A program made the position numbers and the translations under genes. From assembly GCA_028564925.1 (NCBI GenBank), contig CM053033.1:209064642-209128641 (forward strand): DNA of 64,000 nucleotides, read 5' to 3'. Below are positions 32,147 to 42,712 of this stretch, one piece after another. Position 1 is the stretch's first letter. Every line of letters begins with the position of its first letter. Below the pieces are notes generated by a model. It was not told the origin of the DNA, searched no databases, and saw only the letters and a list, made by a program, of their open reading frames with translations. The stretch comes from Lithobates sylvaticus. Its lineage: Eukaryota > Chordata > Amphibia > Anura > Ranidae.

Positions 32147-32497
32147 AATGGAAGAAAAACCCTCCTGTCATTTTCAGCCAAGGAAGCTGCTATCTTGGCC
32201 TCTGTTTAATTGTCAACAGCCATTGGATGGTTTTACAGTTTCGTTAAGAGCACAACCAATGTGACAGGTAGGAGAAGTATAGTTTTTAGAGCTAGTCTGT
32301 TGAAAAGACTCAATTTAGGCGCCACATCCCTTATTGCAAAAATAACATTTTTAACAGGAGAGAAATTGGGACTTTTAAAGCGCACACATATACAAATTTA
32401 AGAAAAATAGAAAATATTTATTGAATTAAAAATACATATGTGAAAAGAGGATAAAACCACAGTACATCAGTAACAAATATCAACAGAAGTAAATTGT

Positions 32498-32537
32498 CTC
32501 TCTACGTGTTTCGCCTTTCACTGCTTCTTCAGGAGAT
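32498..32537 (-). ncRNA. Hammerhead ribozyme motif, slightly diverged, minus strand
   Basis: On the minus strand: TCTC, core CTGAAGA, A, GC...GC, GAAA, CACG, TA, GAGA. Stem I (TCTC/GAGA) pairs perfectly; stem II is short; stem III is CACG where other copies have CGCG, so self-pairing is weakened. It sits in an AT-rich segment (about 32350-32720) that is likely the body of a nonautonomous retroelement. Confidence 0.6.
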
Positions 32538-32879
32538 TCTGTTACAATAAACTCTGTGTGTATAAACTGATCACTATAATAGAAAAATATACAACTCATA
32601 AACACAATTGAGAAAAAAGGAACATACAAAAACAAAGCAGCAAACAACAATCTATAAAGATTTGAGAATCATAGACTGATAAACAATGAACAAAATGTGA
32701 CAGGAATGTGACTTTTTAGAAACTGTTAAATCAATGGGTTTACTTCTGCTTTAACCCCCCCCCCCCCCAAAAGAAAATTTGAGCCCCCATGCCTCCAGGT
32801 ACATGCACATACATATTAAAACATTGATTGCGTTACACATCCACATGAACACAGTAATTATCGGTCCATCATTCATGAA

Positions 32880-33312
32880 CAAAGCATATCCCTCTATAGT
32901 GTGTACTTGTCTCAATCCAGACCACTGAGTGCCATTTCTGTCTGCTGCCTAATTCCTCTGCTGTCAGCTGGAGTCACTTCTAACTGGTTTTCCTGACACC
33001 CAGAGGTAAAAGGGTCACAGGGGAGAGGGCTGCAGCACACAGCCTTGATTGCCGTGATTGACAGCTTGTTCTTGTGTGCTGTGTGAGAGGGGTGTGTGTC
33101 CCATCCCTCCAATCAGCTCTCACTGAGTTCTGCAGAGTGTGACTTCAGCTCCCCACCCCCTGCTTTCTGAAGGCTCAGATAAACTGTATAAATTGCAGAG
33201 AGGGCTGCAGATAAGCAGGTACAACTTATGTAGGAGGATTTGTTTAATCTCTGTGTATCCCCTGAGGCCAGTCACTTCACTTGGTATATGTAGGAGTTTA
33301 CAACCACTCTAA
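32880..33312. mobile_element. T2/Kolobok-like repeat, partial
   Basis: The end CTCTGTGTATCCCCTGAGGC, CAGTCACTTCACTTGGTATA and GGAGTTTACAACCACTCTAA parallels the end of the copy at 40313-40818 (CTCTGTGTAACATCTGAGGC ... GGGTTTACATCCACTTTAA). The left end is uncertain; a TTAA at 32751 follows GGGTTTACTTCTGCT, the reverse of a typical start. A Harbinger MITE is inserted at the right end. Confidence 0.5.
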
Positions 33313-33738
33313 TGCCACGTACACACGATCGGAATTTCTGACAACAAATGTTCGATGGGAGCTTGTTGTCAGAAATTCCGACCGTGTCTAGGCTCCATCG
33401 GACATTTTTGTTCGGAATTTCCAACCAACAAAATTTGAGAGCTGGTTTTCAAATTTTCCGACAACAAAATCCGTTGTTCTAAATTCTGATCGTGTGTACA
33501 CAATTCCGACACACAAAATTCCACGCATGCTCGGAATCAAGCAGAAGAGCAGCACTGGCTATCGAACTTCCTTTTTCTAGTCCCGTCATACGTGTTGTAC
33601 ATCACTGCGTTCTTGACGTTCGGAAGTTCCGACAACATTTGTGCGACCGTGTGTATGCAAGACAAGTTTCAGCCAACATCCGTCGGAAATAAATCCACGG
33701 TTTGGTTGTTGGAAATTTCCGATCATCCATACGTGGCA
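33313..33738. mobile_element. PIF/Harbinger-type MITE, TAA duplication
   Basis: Ends TGCCACGTACACACGATCGG and GATCATCCATACGTGGCA with TAA on both sides (33310-33312, 33739-33741). Internal hairpins repeat GGAATTTCxGACAACAAA. The insertion point is the terminal TTAA-type end of a T2-like repeat. Confidence 0.88.
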
Positions 33739-33922
33739 TAACTCTAAACTGATGACCTTTAGGAACTTTTAAAGTGTCCCCTATGGGAAACTTTGGGTAA
33801 AAATTGGGTATCTATTTACTCGGCACAGCCATATATTTTAAGCTTACCAAAAAATGGGCAATTTACTGTGTTTGTCAGCACCAAAATTATCACTGGAGCA
33901 AAGTATGTTAAAGATATTTAAG

Positions 33923-36061
33923 CAGGGGCGGCCCTTCCATTAAGGGTGCACAGGCCCCTATCCATGCATCTAGCCCCTTTCAGGACATCGGATGCATGGA
34001 TTCCAAAAGGGGGGAGTGTTTTTTTTTTGAAGCATCGATTAGAGCCAGAGGCTCTGATAGGCTTCAAAATAGGGTGTGAAAAAAACAGCTCTCATACAGA
34101 GCTGTTTAACTCCGCGCCACGTGATAAATGAAAAATAATAAAAGTGAAAAAAATATTAATATAAAGCTGCTCCCTTAAAAATCATGAGATTTAATGGTTT
34201 GGAAAATGGTGTGACAGGGGCGCTATCTACAAAGGTGAGTATTACCTATGAAAGGTTAAACCTTTAGTGCTAGAAAAAATTTTAATCACTGGATTATCGC
34301 TCTAATCATAAACTCCTGATTAATCCTAAAAAATTAAATTATATGAATAAGTGGATTAGTGCTTGATTACTAATTCAACCAATATATGACCCTGGGGTGT
34401 GGAAGAAAAATTATAGAATGGATACATACATGCAGATTAATTCAATAACCCTTAGCATAAGTCCATACAGTTTTTACACCATAAATTCACCACAGTCCCA
34501 AGTTAACATATAGAAAGTCCATTAGAATGAAAAAACTTTGTGAAGATAAAAATAAAAAAATATATATAGAAATCTTCTGTGTCCTATGGTACAATCGGGG
34601 AGCAAACCGCAGGTACCACTCTTAACTGTGGATTTGAAAGAACCCTTCACCACAATCTTCTTTCAATCACCCAAAGTGAATAAATTGACTGGCCGCTTAC
34701 CAGATTCTATTGACTCCTTTAATTAAAAAGAAAGTCAATAGGGCTTTGACAGGTTAGTGCCTGTACACATACGATTTAGCAGGAGATGATACTGGAACCT
34801 CCTCCTCCCAGGAAACTCAGGTTAGATATATATGAAAAAGGCAAAGAACAACTACATAGCATAATTCCGTTTGTTTAATCCAAAAATGATAAAATAAACA
34901 TAGCCAAATGGCTACTTACAGAGTACAGTGCCCACCCGGCACTGGGGCTGCTCGCATATGAGGTTAGTAATAGCGTGGAGATCTTGTTCCGCCTTGGAAG
35001 TGAAGAAGAGCGGCGTGCGTTCCAGCTGGCGCCGCCGACAACCACCAGGAGGCAGGAAACAGGAAGTAGTTACAATAGAGATGCGTGACTAGACAGGCGA
35101 GGAGGAGGTTCCAGTATCATCTCCTGCTAAATCGTATGTGTACAGGCACTAACCTGTCAAAGCCCTATTGACTTTCTTTTTAATTAAAGGAGTCAATAGA
35201 ATCTGGTAAGCGGCCAGTCAATTTATTCACTTTGGGTGATTGAAAGAAGATTGTGGTGAAGGGTTCTGTCAAATCCACAGTTAAGAGTGGTACCTGCGGT
35301 TTGCTCCCTGATTGTACCATAGGACACAGAAGATTTCTATATATATTTTTTTATTTTTATCTTCACAAAGTTTTTTCATCCTAATGGACTTTCTATATGT
35401 TAACTTGGGACTGTGGTGAATTTATGGTGTAAAAACTGTATGGACTTATGCTAAGGGTTATTGAATTAATCTGCATGTATGTATCCATTCTATAATTTTT
35501 CTTCCACACCCCAGGGTCATATATTGGTTGAATTAGTAATCAAGCACTAATCCACTTATTCATATAATTAAATTTTTCAGGATTAATCAGGAGTTTATGA
35601 TTAGAGCGATAATCCAGTGATATATATTTTTTCTAGCACTAAAGGTTTAACCTTTCATAGGTAATACTTACCTTTCAAAATAGGGTGGGCTAGGGGCGCA
35701 GGTGTGTTACAATAGCGAATGAATATTCGCTATTTTAACACTGATCTGGCCAATCAGGAAGCAGGTTGTGAGATCTGTCACCCGATTGGCTGAAAGGACA
35801 GGCGATCCTATTGGATGCCTAGAAGGAGGGGAGGAGTCGTATGGCTGCAACTATGAAGTAAAAGGACACAGGAGCCACTGTCAGATGCCTGTCACCCAAT
35901 GTCGCTGCCCGTCGCCTGATGCCCTCCGCCTGATGCCCGTCGCCGCTGCCCGCCATCTATATGGGGTAAGACAGTGAGCGGGCGGGGGATGGGAGGTTTG
36001 AGGTACCCCTGGGGGGGTGGTTGTTTGCCCCCCCCCCCCAAAAAAACACCTACCGCCGTTG
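33923..36061. mobile_element. hAT-like element (CAGGGGCGGCCC), interrupted by a foldback
   Basis: It opens CAGGGGCGGCCCTTCCATTA and seems to close CACCTACCGCCGTTG. The flanking 8-mers TATTTAAG and TTTAAAAG match only partly, so the right edge is tentative. The uninterrupted interior continues across the foldback by the duplicated TTCAAAATAGGGTG. The right half includes a run of CCCGTCGCC/CTGATGCCC short repeats. Confidence 0.5.
34077..35673. mobile_element. 1.6-kb foldback element with 14-bp target duplication
   Basis: TTCAAAATAGGGTG flanks it on both sides (34063-34076, 35674-35687). A head of about 154 bp is followed by a left arm (34231-34807), a loop of about 290 bp, and a right arm (35100-35673) that is its near-perfect inverse, for example GGTTAAACCTTTAGTGCTAG / CTAGCACTAAAGGTTTAACC. 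The loop has GGAAGTGAAGAA and GCGTTCCAG as in the foldback at 14050-15806. No protein is encoded. A duplication of this length implies retroposition or another staggered-cut mechanism rather than hAT or Harbinger transposition. Confidence 0.75.
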
Positions 36062-36444
36062 TTTAAAAGTAAGACTAAATGTTTTTTTTTACATTTTTGG
36101 CTCAGATTTCAAACCTTTAGGCATTGCTGATGCATTTTTGTCTGCTGAATTTCTAAAGATGGAAACATATCAAAACATGTCAACCTAAATTGTAAGGTGT
36201 TAAAAAAAAAAAGAACAAAGAGTAATGGGACTTTTAGATGCTGAAACCTCCTAATGGAATAATATCTGACACAGTGATGTATAAAAATAACAAAATGTTA
36301 TTAAATACATAGAAATATCTTATATCATTTAAGATATGTATAACAAAAATATGAAACAGCAAACTCTGTATACACCCGTAAACAGCCCCTACAACAAGCT
36401 GAACAATATCCTCAATAGTCACATATATGTGATGCATAGAATAA

Positions 36445-36492
36445 ATCCCCTGAAGAAGACCATTACACATATAGGTCGAAACGCGTAGGGAT
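36445..36492 (+). ncRNA. Hammerhead ribozyme motif, type I, best-formed copy
   Basis: ATCCC (36445-36449), core CTGAAGA (36450-36456), stem II GACC...GGTC, GAAA (36478-36481), CGCG (36482-36485), TA, GGGAT (36488-36492). Stem I (ATCCC/GGGAT, 5 bp) and stem II (GACC/GGTC, 4 bp) are perfect, and every core position fits CUGANGA / GAAA / UH. Stem III is only CGCG, fitting the minimal form found in Penelope-like elements. It lies within an AT-rich repeat of about 500 bp (36190-36690). Confidence 0.8.
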
Positions 36493-36499
36493 ATCATGT

Positions 36500-37540
36500 G
36501 AAAAGCTTAAAGTTGTTTGTTTCTATATATAGAATGAGTTCTTGTGTGGTTTTTCCATGTTGACGAGATATGTGGTTTTTATGTCAAGACCAGAATTGCT
36601 TTTTATGACTCCTACGCATCAATGCATTATATCCCCCTTTTGATACTATAACCAAAATAAAGAATTACTATTTTTAAAGAAATTATTGTCATTTGCCTAA
36701 ATACCTCCTTGCTGCTAAAAAAAAACCCTGAGGGAACTTCCATTCAACTAAATGAATTGGGGTGTGTAGCTCTAACAACTCACATCTATGTGTTATCTAT
36801 TCTTTATGTTGTGCTGCATTGTGTAACAAACCGCCTGCCTTGATACAACACACTTTAATTCACTGCAACTAAACACTCAAATGTGAATCCACCTTAAAAA
36901 TAAATGTAATTTTTATTTTTTATTTTTTAAAGCTCAAAATGTTTATATTTGACTAGAGCATAACTTTAGAGCAGTTCTCATACCCATCTGATCAGTACAG
37001 GGAGGGAGGAGGGATAATGATTTTTGAACATTTCATTCTGCTGTGTGTGCATCAACATAGACGAAATTGAAGTCGAGTCTGCAGTCTGCGCTTTACAAGT
37101 TAATTGATGAAAACATATAAAACTAAAATTGAAATACATCAGGGAAAGACATTATGATATCTGATGGCAGATCTAGCCAAACAGAGAAATCAGAGTTGCT
37201 TTTCTAATTTTAAGGGGATCTTTCCTAAGAGAAACATGGAAGCTGCCATTGCAGTCACAGTATTTCGCAAATGCTAATTGTCTGGCTATCATGGGAGGTA
37301 CTCTGGCATCCGTATTGTGAGGCACTATCCCCAAACAAGTGTTCAGATAAGGACTTGATCTTATATCCAATTAGTAACTTCCGTTACTTTCCCTGGATTC
37401 TGTGACCAGGGAAGAAGCCAATGAAGCACAATCTGTACTCCATTAGCTTCAGTGGAGTGCAAGAGAGAAATGGGGGGGGGGGGGGTACAAATCCCTTGAT
37501 GTCGCAATAAAGAGAGCCTGCCACTATAAACCACCTTTCA
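36500..37540. other. No gene; tail of hammerhead repeat then unremarkable DNA
   Basis: To about 36690 the sequence continues the AT-rich hammerhead repeat. From 37385 a block shared with 31090-31260 appears (TTTCCCTGG, then TTAGCTTCAGTGGA, then TAAAGAGAGCCTG), so that part is a dispersed repeat. No coding frame. Confidence 0.45.
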
Positions 37541-37548
37541 CATAGAGA

Positions 37549-37912
37549 CAGGGGCGGAGTGACAACTCATGGGGCCCCCGGGCAATAGGAGATTATGGGG
37601 CCCCCAGGCAATCAGAGATTATGGGGCCACACAGTATACACACACACACACACAGTATACAATCACACAGTATACACAGACATGTTTCTGTTGGCTGAGA
37701 ATGTACTGGAGAGGTGGGGCAGCTATAATCTCTGGATTTTTAGACCAAAAGGATGTTGGTAAGGGACATTTCAGAGACAGATGTAAAAAAACAAAAAAAG
37801 ATTTTTACATACTGTCCCTGCTTTTACTGAGGCTGGCAACCCTGATGGGGCCCCCTAGTGGCCCGGGGCCCTCGGGCAGTGCCCGAGTAGCCGAATGGTC
37901 AGTCCGCCCCTG
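37549..37912. mobile_element. hAT-type MITE with perfect 8-bp duplication CATAGAGA
   Basis: It is the inverted sister of the copy at 6943-7298: starts CAGGGGCGGAGTGACAACTC and ends GGTCAGTCCGCCCCTG. CATAGAGA is found at 37541-37548 and 37913-37920. It contains a short CA/TATAC microsatellite. The 177-codon frame through it is not a gene. Confidence 0.92.
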
Positions 37913-38098
37913 CATAGAGAGGGGCGCTGGTTACAGATTTTCACAGGTCATCACAATGCGGACAAAGTCATTCCTTGACAGGCGAGTAGCACCTCTCATT
38001 AGTCCAGAACACAAACAAGCAAAAAGGTATAAAAAGAAGCCCATAATTCCAACAAACTCAGGTCTTCTTTTCCACACCATGCATGATTTTAATAATGC

Positions 38099-38196
38099 TT
38101 AAAGAGGAGCTCCACCCAAAAGAGGAAGCTCTGCTTGTTTGCGATTCCCTCGCTGCCACATTTGGCACCTTTCGGGGGGGCTGGAGCTCCGCTTTA
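38099..38196. mobile_element. Very short T2/Kolobok-like MITE
   Basis: Only about 98 bp, from TTAAAGAGGAGCTCCACCC to GGCTGGAGCTCCGCTTTA, with the final TTAA worn to TTTA. It is an internal-deletion form of the element at 17424-17868, whose first 60 bp and last 20 bp it keeps. Confidence 0.75.
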
Positions 38197-38199
38197 CCA

Positions 38200-39149
38200 T
38201 TAAAATTGCAAAATTCCTTTAAAATAAAATAAAATGCAATCTGTCTGGATCAGTGCATCTGTATGATGTATTTAACCTAAGGCAGCAAAACTCACGTTTA
38301 CAAAAAAGTGAACAAAGAGACTGTGGATTCCCTTCATCCATACCAGACCCTCATCCTAGATAAGGGTCTGGTATGGATTATAATGAGGGAATCTCACACA
38401 CCCTTAAAAACACATACCAGACTTTTAACCTTGATTAGGACATATTTGGGCTGTATTTTTGCCCATATTTGGGCAATGATGTCAGTCACTATCTTTGCCC
38501 CTTTTTTTACATGGCCGGGGATTCCTGGCCAGCAAATGAATGGGACTAGGTGATGACATTGGTCACTGATGACACGGTGGGTGCCACTGCTTCCTTAACA
38601 ACCATTGACAGCAAAAGAAGAAAGCTGTCATATACGGTTTAGCAACAGTAGAAAAACAGTAACAGTACCCTGCTGAACGGTTAGAAGTTGGATTTGAACT
38701 TGTGTTCAGACTAAACCTAGAATCAGCTTCTAACTTCAGCTTGATCAATTAAGCTTTGACAATAAAACCTGGAAGCTGGTTTCTTTGCAGATCTGCACCA
38801 GATTTTGCTCTCTCTAGTTTTAGTAAATCAACTCCCAAGTGTCCAAATGAGATGTCTAATGTCTTCTCTGTATCTACAATATGCAAATCATGCACTGACC
38901 CATCTGTTTGTACTTGGAAGTTAGGAACACCCTCGCACCCATGGGTACGTTTATGTGCTGAATAGGAATGCACTAATCTCCCATCACTCACCTTCCTGAG
39001 GCTCACAGAGGAACATGTTAATCTGCAGGACTTTAAAATGGGGAGGGCGCTACTATACAGTAGTATAAAAGTACATGCCCAAAGTACTTCTTCAGTATGT
39101 AAACAAGCTGGCCACTAATATTTAACAGCAAGCTATGTAAAAGTTCCAG
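38200..39149. other. No gene; hAT-derived hairpin at about 38326-38395
   Basis: ATTCCCTTCATCCATACCAG and CTGGTATGGATTATAATGAG, with the inner GACCCTCATCC...GGGTCTG, form a hairpin using the phrase CCATACCAGACCC common to the hATs at 39158 and 42884. Otherwise no feature; short frames on both strands at 38749-39006 look accidental. Confidence 0.4.
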
Positions 39150-39157
39150 GTCCTTAC

Positions 39158-40024
39158 TAGGGATGAGCCGAACACCCCCCGGTTTGGTTTGCACCAGACC
39201 TTGCAAACAGGCAAAAAATTTGTGTAAACACGTAAACACCGTTAAAGTCTATGGGACACGAAAATGAAAAATCAAAAGTGCCACAGGGGACATGAATCAA
39301 TGCAAAAAAAAAAAAACTTTTAAAAAAGGATGTTTTTTCAGGAGCAGTGATTTTAATAATGCTTAAAGTGAAACAATAAAATGAAATATTCCTTTAAATA
39401 TTGTGTCTGGGGGTTGTCCTTAGTATGCCTGTAAAGTAGCGCATCTTTCGTGTGTTTCTAACAGTACCACAGCAAAATTAATACTCGCAATATAGATACA
39501 AATCATTGAAAAAAACAGCATCCCCCCCAGTCTATTACCAGGCCCTTTGGGTCTGGTATGAATATTAAGGGAAACCCTGCACCAAAATGTAAAAAAAAAA
39601 AAACGGCATGGGGGTCCCTCCCAAAATCCATACCAGACCCTTATCTGAGCACGCAACCTGGCAGGCCGCAGGAAGAGGAGGGGGAAGAGAGAGCCCCCCC
39701 AGTGAACCGTACCAGGCCAAATGCCCTTAACATGGGGAGGGTGTTTTGGGGTCCAACACAGCCTAACATAGTGTGGGCCGTGGACTCAGCCCCCTGAGCC
39801 ATAATTTTAGCAGAGCGCACTGTGATTGGCCAAGGCATGCAGGTCAGGCACATGCTTTAGCCAATCAGCAGCTGTCAATGCTCTGGGATCTCGCAGTGCA
39901 TTGATGGTCTCGCCGTTCATTATGGGGCGTTCCGTGGGCACTCAAATTTCCCGCGAATGTCCCATAATGTTCTAAATTTGGCTAACAGCCGAACACACGA
40001 TGACACACATCGGGCTCATCCCTA
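39158..40024. mobile_element. hAT-type element (TAGGGATGAGC family), 8-bp duplication
   Basis: It runs from TAGGGATGAGCCGAACACC to ATCGGGCTCATCCCTA. Flanks GTCCTTAC and CTCCTTAC match at 7 of 8 positions. The middle has the module CCATACCAGACCCTTATCTG, CACGCAACCTGGCAGGCCGC, and GGGAGGGTGTTTTGGGGTCC, also present in the unrelated-ended hAT at 42884. Noncoding. Confidence 0.88.
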
Positions 40025-40312
40025 CTCCTTACATTTACAATGAAGATTGTGGTGAGGCTCATCACTAGAGGTATACAGGAGGTAGTACAGCTATCACTAA
40101 GGCCTCCCGTACTAGAGTCTTTTAGCTATGATCCAGACAAAAAGAAGTACTTGTTGTAAAGCTTTAATAGCAGGCCTATCATGGATAACAGCACTGTGGA
40201 ATACATACTGTATGTAGCACCCTCTAGCTAGCGTGGTAGATGTATATAGGTTTGTTAGTGTACGAAAATTGGTCTGGCTGAGAGCAAGGCATTGTTTGAA
40301 TCTAGGTCAGGG

Positions 40313-40818
40313 TTAAAGCGGATGTAAACCCGATTCATTAAATTTGAGCTAGGCACATCTATCTGTAGTGTTTTCTTCCTCTCTCCAAAGCACTGAGTCA
40401 CGTGGCTTTCTCCTGCTCCGTAGCTCTGTTATCAGCCTGATAACTTCTGACAGGTTCTCCGACACAGGAGATTAAAGCAGCCTGAAATTTGTGTCTGTGA
40501 GATTGCTATAAATATATTACCACAGAGCTTGACTTGTCAGAGCACAGCTCTGCACATTTCTTCCTTCCTTTGCCTATGCGGAGTGGGGGGTGTGCCTTTC
40601 CTCCAAGCAGCTGTATTGGCTGTATGCCCAGACTTCACACTCATAGTTGAACAGGAAGAGAAAATCTGTAACACGACCTGAACTTTCTAAAGAATATATA
40701 CAGCTGAAGACAGCAGATATACATGTAAAACTTATGTAGGGAGATTTGTTTATTCTCTGTGTAACATCTGAGGCTGTTCACTTCACTGGGTATATGTGAG
40801 GGTTTACATCCACTTTAA
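40313..40818. mobile_element. T2/Kolobok-like MITE, TTAA target
   Basis: Ends TTAAAGCGGATGTAAACCC and GGGTTTACATCCACTTTAA form a 19-bp inverted repeat. The 3' portion is shared with the partial copy ending at 33312. Confidence 0.85.
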
Positions 40819-41449
40819 GTGACTGAATGACTCAGCAAGCAGTTTCTCTGGTGCCTCCATCAGATTCAAATTGTTTATGGAATCCTGGATAAACTTCTAG
40901 GTGTAGTGGGTGGAGACTAGGAGGAGCTGCTTGGCGTATTTATGAGGTCTTCGAACAATTCCCAGCAAAAAGGGTCTGGAAGGGGTAGGCACCTCATAAA
41001 TGGGCATGGAGTCATGCTAGAATGGGCAGTCGGGTTGAAAATGGAGATGGAGTATTAAGGAGGTGGTAGGTGGCCCTTGAGGCTGCCCCCTAGTCGGGGG
41101 GTGACCTCAGGCCTGGGGCTAAGGTGCTGGAGGGACCCTCTATAACACACAGAGAAATCCTTTCCTGGAGGCAAGTGAGAGGACAGCACGTCAGCTTGTC
41201 CGGGAGATCTCCTGAGAAGTCAGCTAGGTGGGCTGGTGAGTGAACAGTCTGGGAGGACTATGGAGAAGTTAACCAGGAGGACTAGTGAAAAGGACAATTG
41301 CAGCTAGGCAGGCTGGCAGTGCCTGAAAATGTGTTGCTGGGATCAGTGACCACAGAGAGGAACTGCTGGGAAAGTGTAAGCTGCAACACCCTATTTTCAA
41401 GTATAGGGCCTGCAAGTCCCTGCCTACCAAATTGCAACAAGGTGACACA
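40819..41449. other. No gene or recognised element
   Basis: GA-rich, purine-biased sequence (GGGCTGGTGAGTGAAC, GGAGGACTAGTGAAAAGG) without a supported frame. It could be a decayed repeat. Confidence 0.4.
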
Positions 41450-41585
41450 GCTGGAGTTAGGGTTGCCACCTCATCCCTTTAAAACTGAACACATATAAAT
41501 GATACAGGTTCTGCAGCTCATTAAGGTGGTAATTAAACTCATTTGGTGCCTTAGTGGCAATAAATTAGCCTCAGAACCTGTGTGT

Positions 41586-42434
41586 TTAAAGAGGAGGTCC
41601 GCTGTTTTTTTTTTTTTAAAGTCAGCAACTAAAAACACTGTAGCTGCTGACTTTTAATAAGGACACTTACCTGTCCAGCGAGCCCACGATGTCGGCCCCC
41701 CCGAGGCCGATCCGTCCATCGGATCGGGTGCCGGCGCCGCCATCCTAACTAATGCCGCGTACACACGGGCGGATTTTCCGGCAGAAAGATCTTGGATGTT
41801 TTTTTCCGACGGAATTCCGCTCAAGCTTGTCTTGCATACACACGGTCACACACAAGTTTGCTGAACTTTCGACCGTCAAGAATGCGGTGGCGTACAACAC
41901 TACGACGAGTCAAGAAAATTAAGTTCAATGCTTCCGAGCATGCGTCAATTTGTTTCCGAGCATGCGTAGGAATTTTGCGTGTTGGAATTGCTACAGACGA
42001 TCGAAATTTCCGATTGAAACTTTTTCCGTCGGAAAAATTGAGAACATGCTCTCAATCTTTTGCTGGCGGAAATTCGGCCAGCAAAAGTCCGATGAAGCAT
42101 ACACACAGTTGCATTTTCTGACCAAAAGCTCTCATCTGTCTTTTGCTGGCCGAATTTCCGATCGTGTGTACGCGGCATAAGGGAAACAGGCAGTGGAGGC
42201 TTCACTGCCTGTTTCCTACTGCGCATGCGCGAGTCGTGCAGCGCTTTGTGAATGGCCCTGTTGTTTTCTGGGACACACACATGTCCCAGAAGGCAACGGG
42301 GCCACTCGCCAAAGAGGAGGAACTGAAGAAACGTAATAGGAAGAGGCAGATTAGGAAGACTGCCTAGCAACAGGGGTTTCTGGTAAGTAAATATTAATGT
42401 CATTTTTTTATTTTTGGTTGGCCCTCCGCTTTAA
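41586..42434. mobile_element. T2/Kolobok-like MITE nested in hAT
   Basis: It starts TTAAAGAGGAGGTCCGCTG and ends GGCCCTCCGCTTTAA. It shares AGTCAGCAACTAAAAACACT and GTAGCTGCTGACTTTTAAT with the copy at 17424-17868 in reverse orientation. It is itself split by the Harbinger MITE at 41753. Confidence 0.8.
41753..42177. mobile_element. PIF/Harbinger-type MITE, innermost of three, TAA duplication
   Basis: Ends TGCCGCGTACACACGGGCGG and GATCGTGTGTACGCGGCA; TAA at 41750-41752 and 42178-42180. It is close to the copies at 14397 and 16275 (shared GTTCAATGCTTCCGAGCATG and GCCAGCAAAAGTC). As the last insertion in the stack it should be among the youngest here. Confidence 0.9.
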
Positions 42435-42712
42435 TATGTGTTTGGTTTTAAAGGGATGAGGTGGCAACCCTAGCTGAAGTTCTGCAAGTGAGTGTGGAGG
42501 AGGCAGTGGAGTGTATAAAGACTGTATATAGGAGAAGTTGTCCCTAAAGTTTGTCTGAAGTCAAGTGGGCATCCTATCCCTATCAAAGTTATCCCTCAAT
42601 AAAAATTTTTTTAAAAAGTCACGAACTGTTCTCTGACCCTGGAGAGACTGTGAAAATGTGTTGTACCTGGCTGTGCAGGGTGGGGAATCCCACTTCATCT
42701 GCCCCCTTAAGG

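Larger units (their letters stand above)
41458..42472. mobile_element. hAT-type element hosting a T2 MITE hosting a Harbinger MITE
   Basis: Ends TAGGGTTGCCACCTCATCCC and GGGATGAGGTGGCAACCCTA are perfect inverses over 20 bp. Flanks GCTGGAGT and GCTGAAGT match at 7 of 8 positions. Only about 130 bp on the left and 40 bp on the right are its own sequence; the rest is the inserted T2-like element. Confidence 0.88.

Noticed and set aside
33745-33775. CTGATGACCTTTAGGAAC, resembling a hammerhead core
   Set aside because: Only a two-base stem, no GAAA and no enclosing helix; likely chance.
39080-39105. Minus-strand CTGAAGAAGTAC...GTAC hairpin
   Set aside because: The hairpin is followed by TTTTATACT rather than GAAACGCGT, so the catalytic half is absent.
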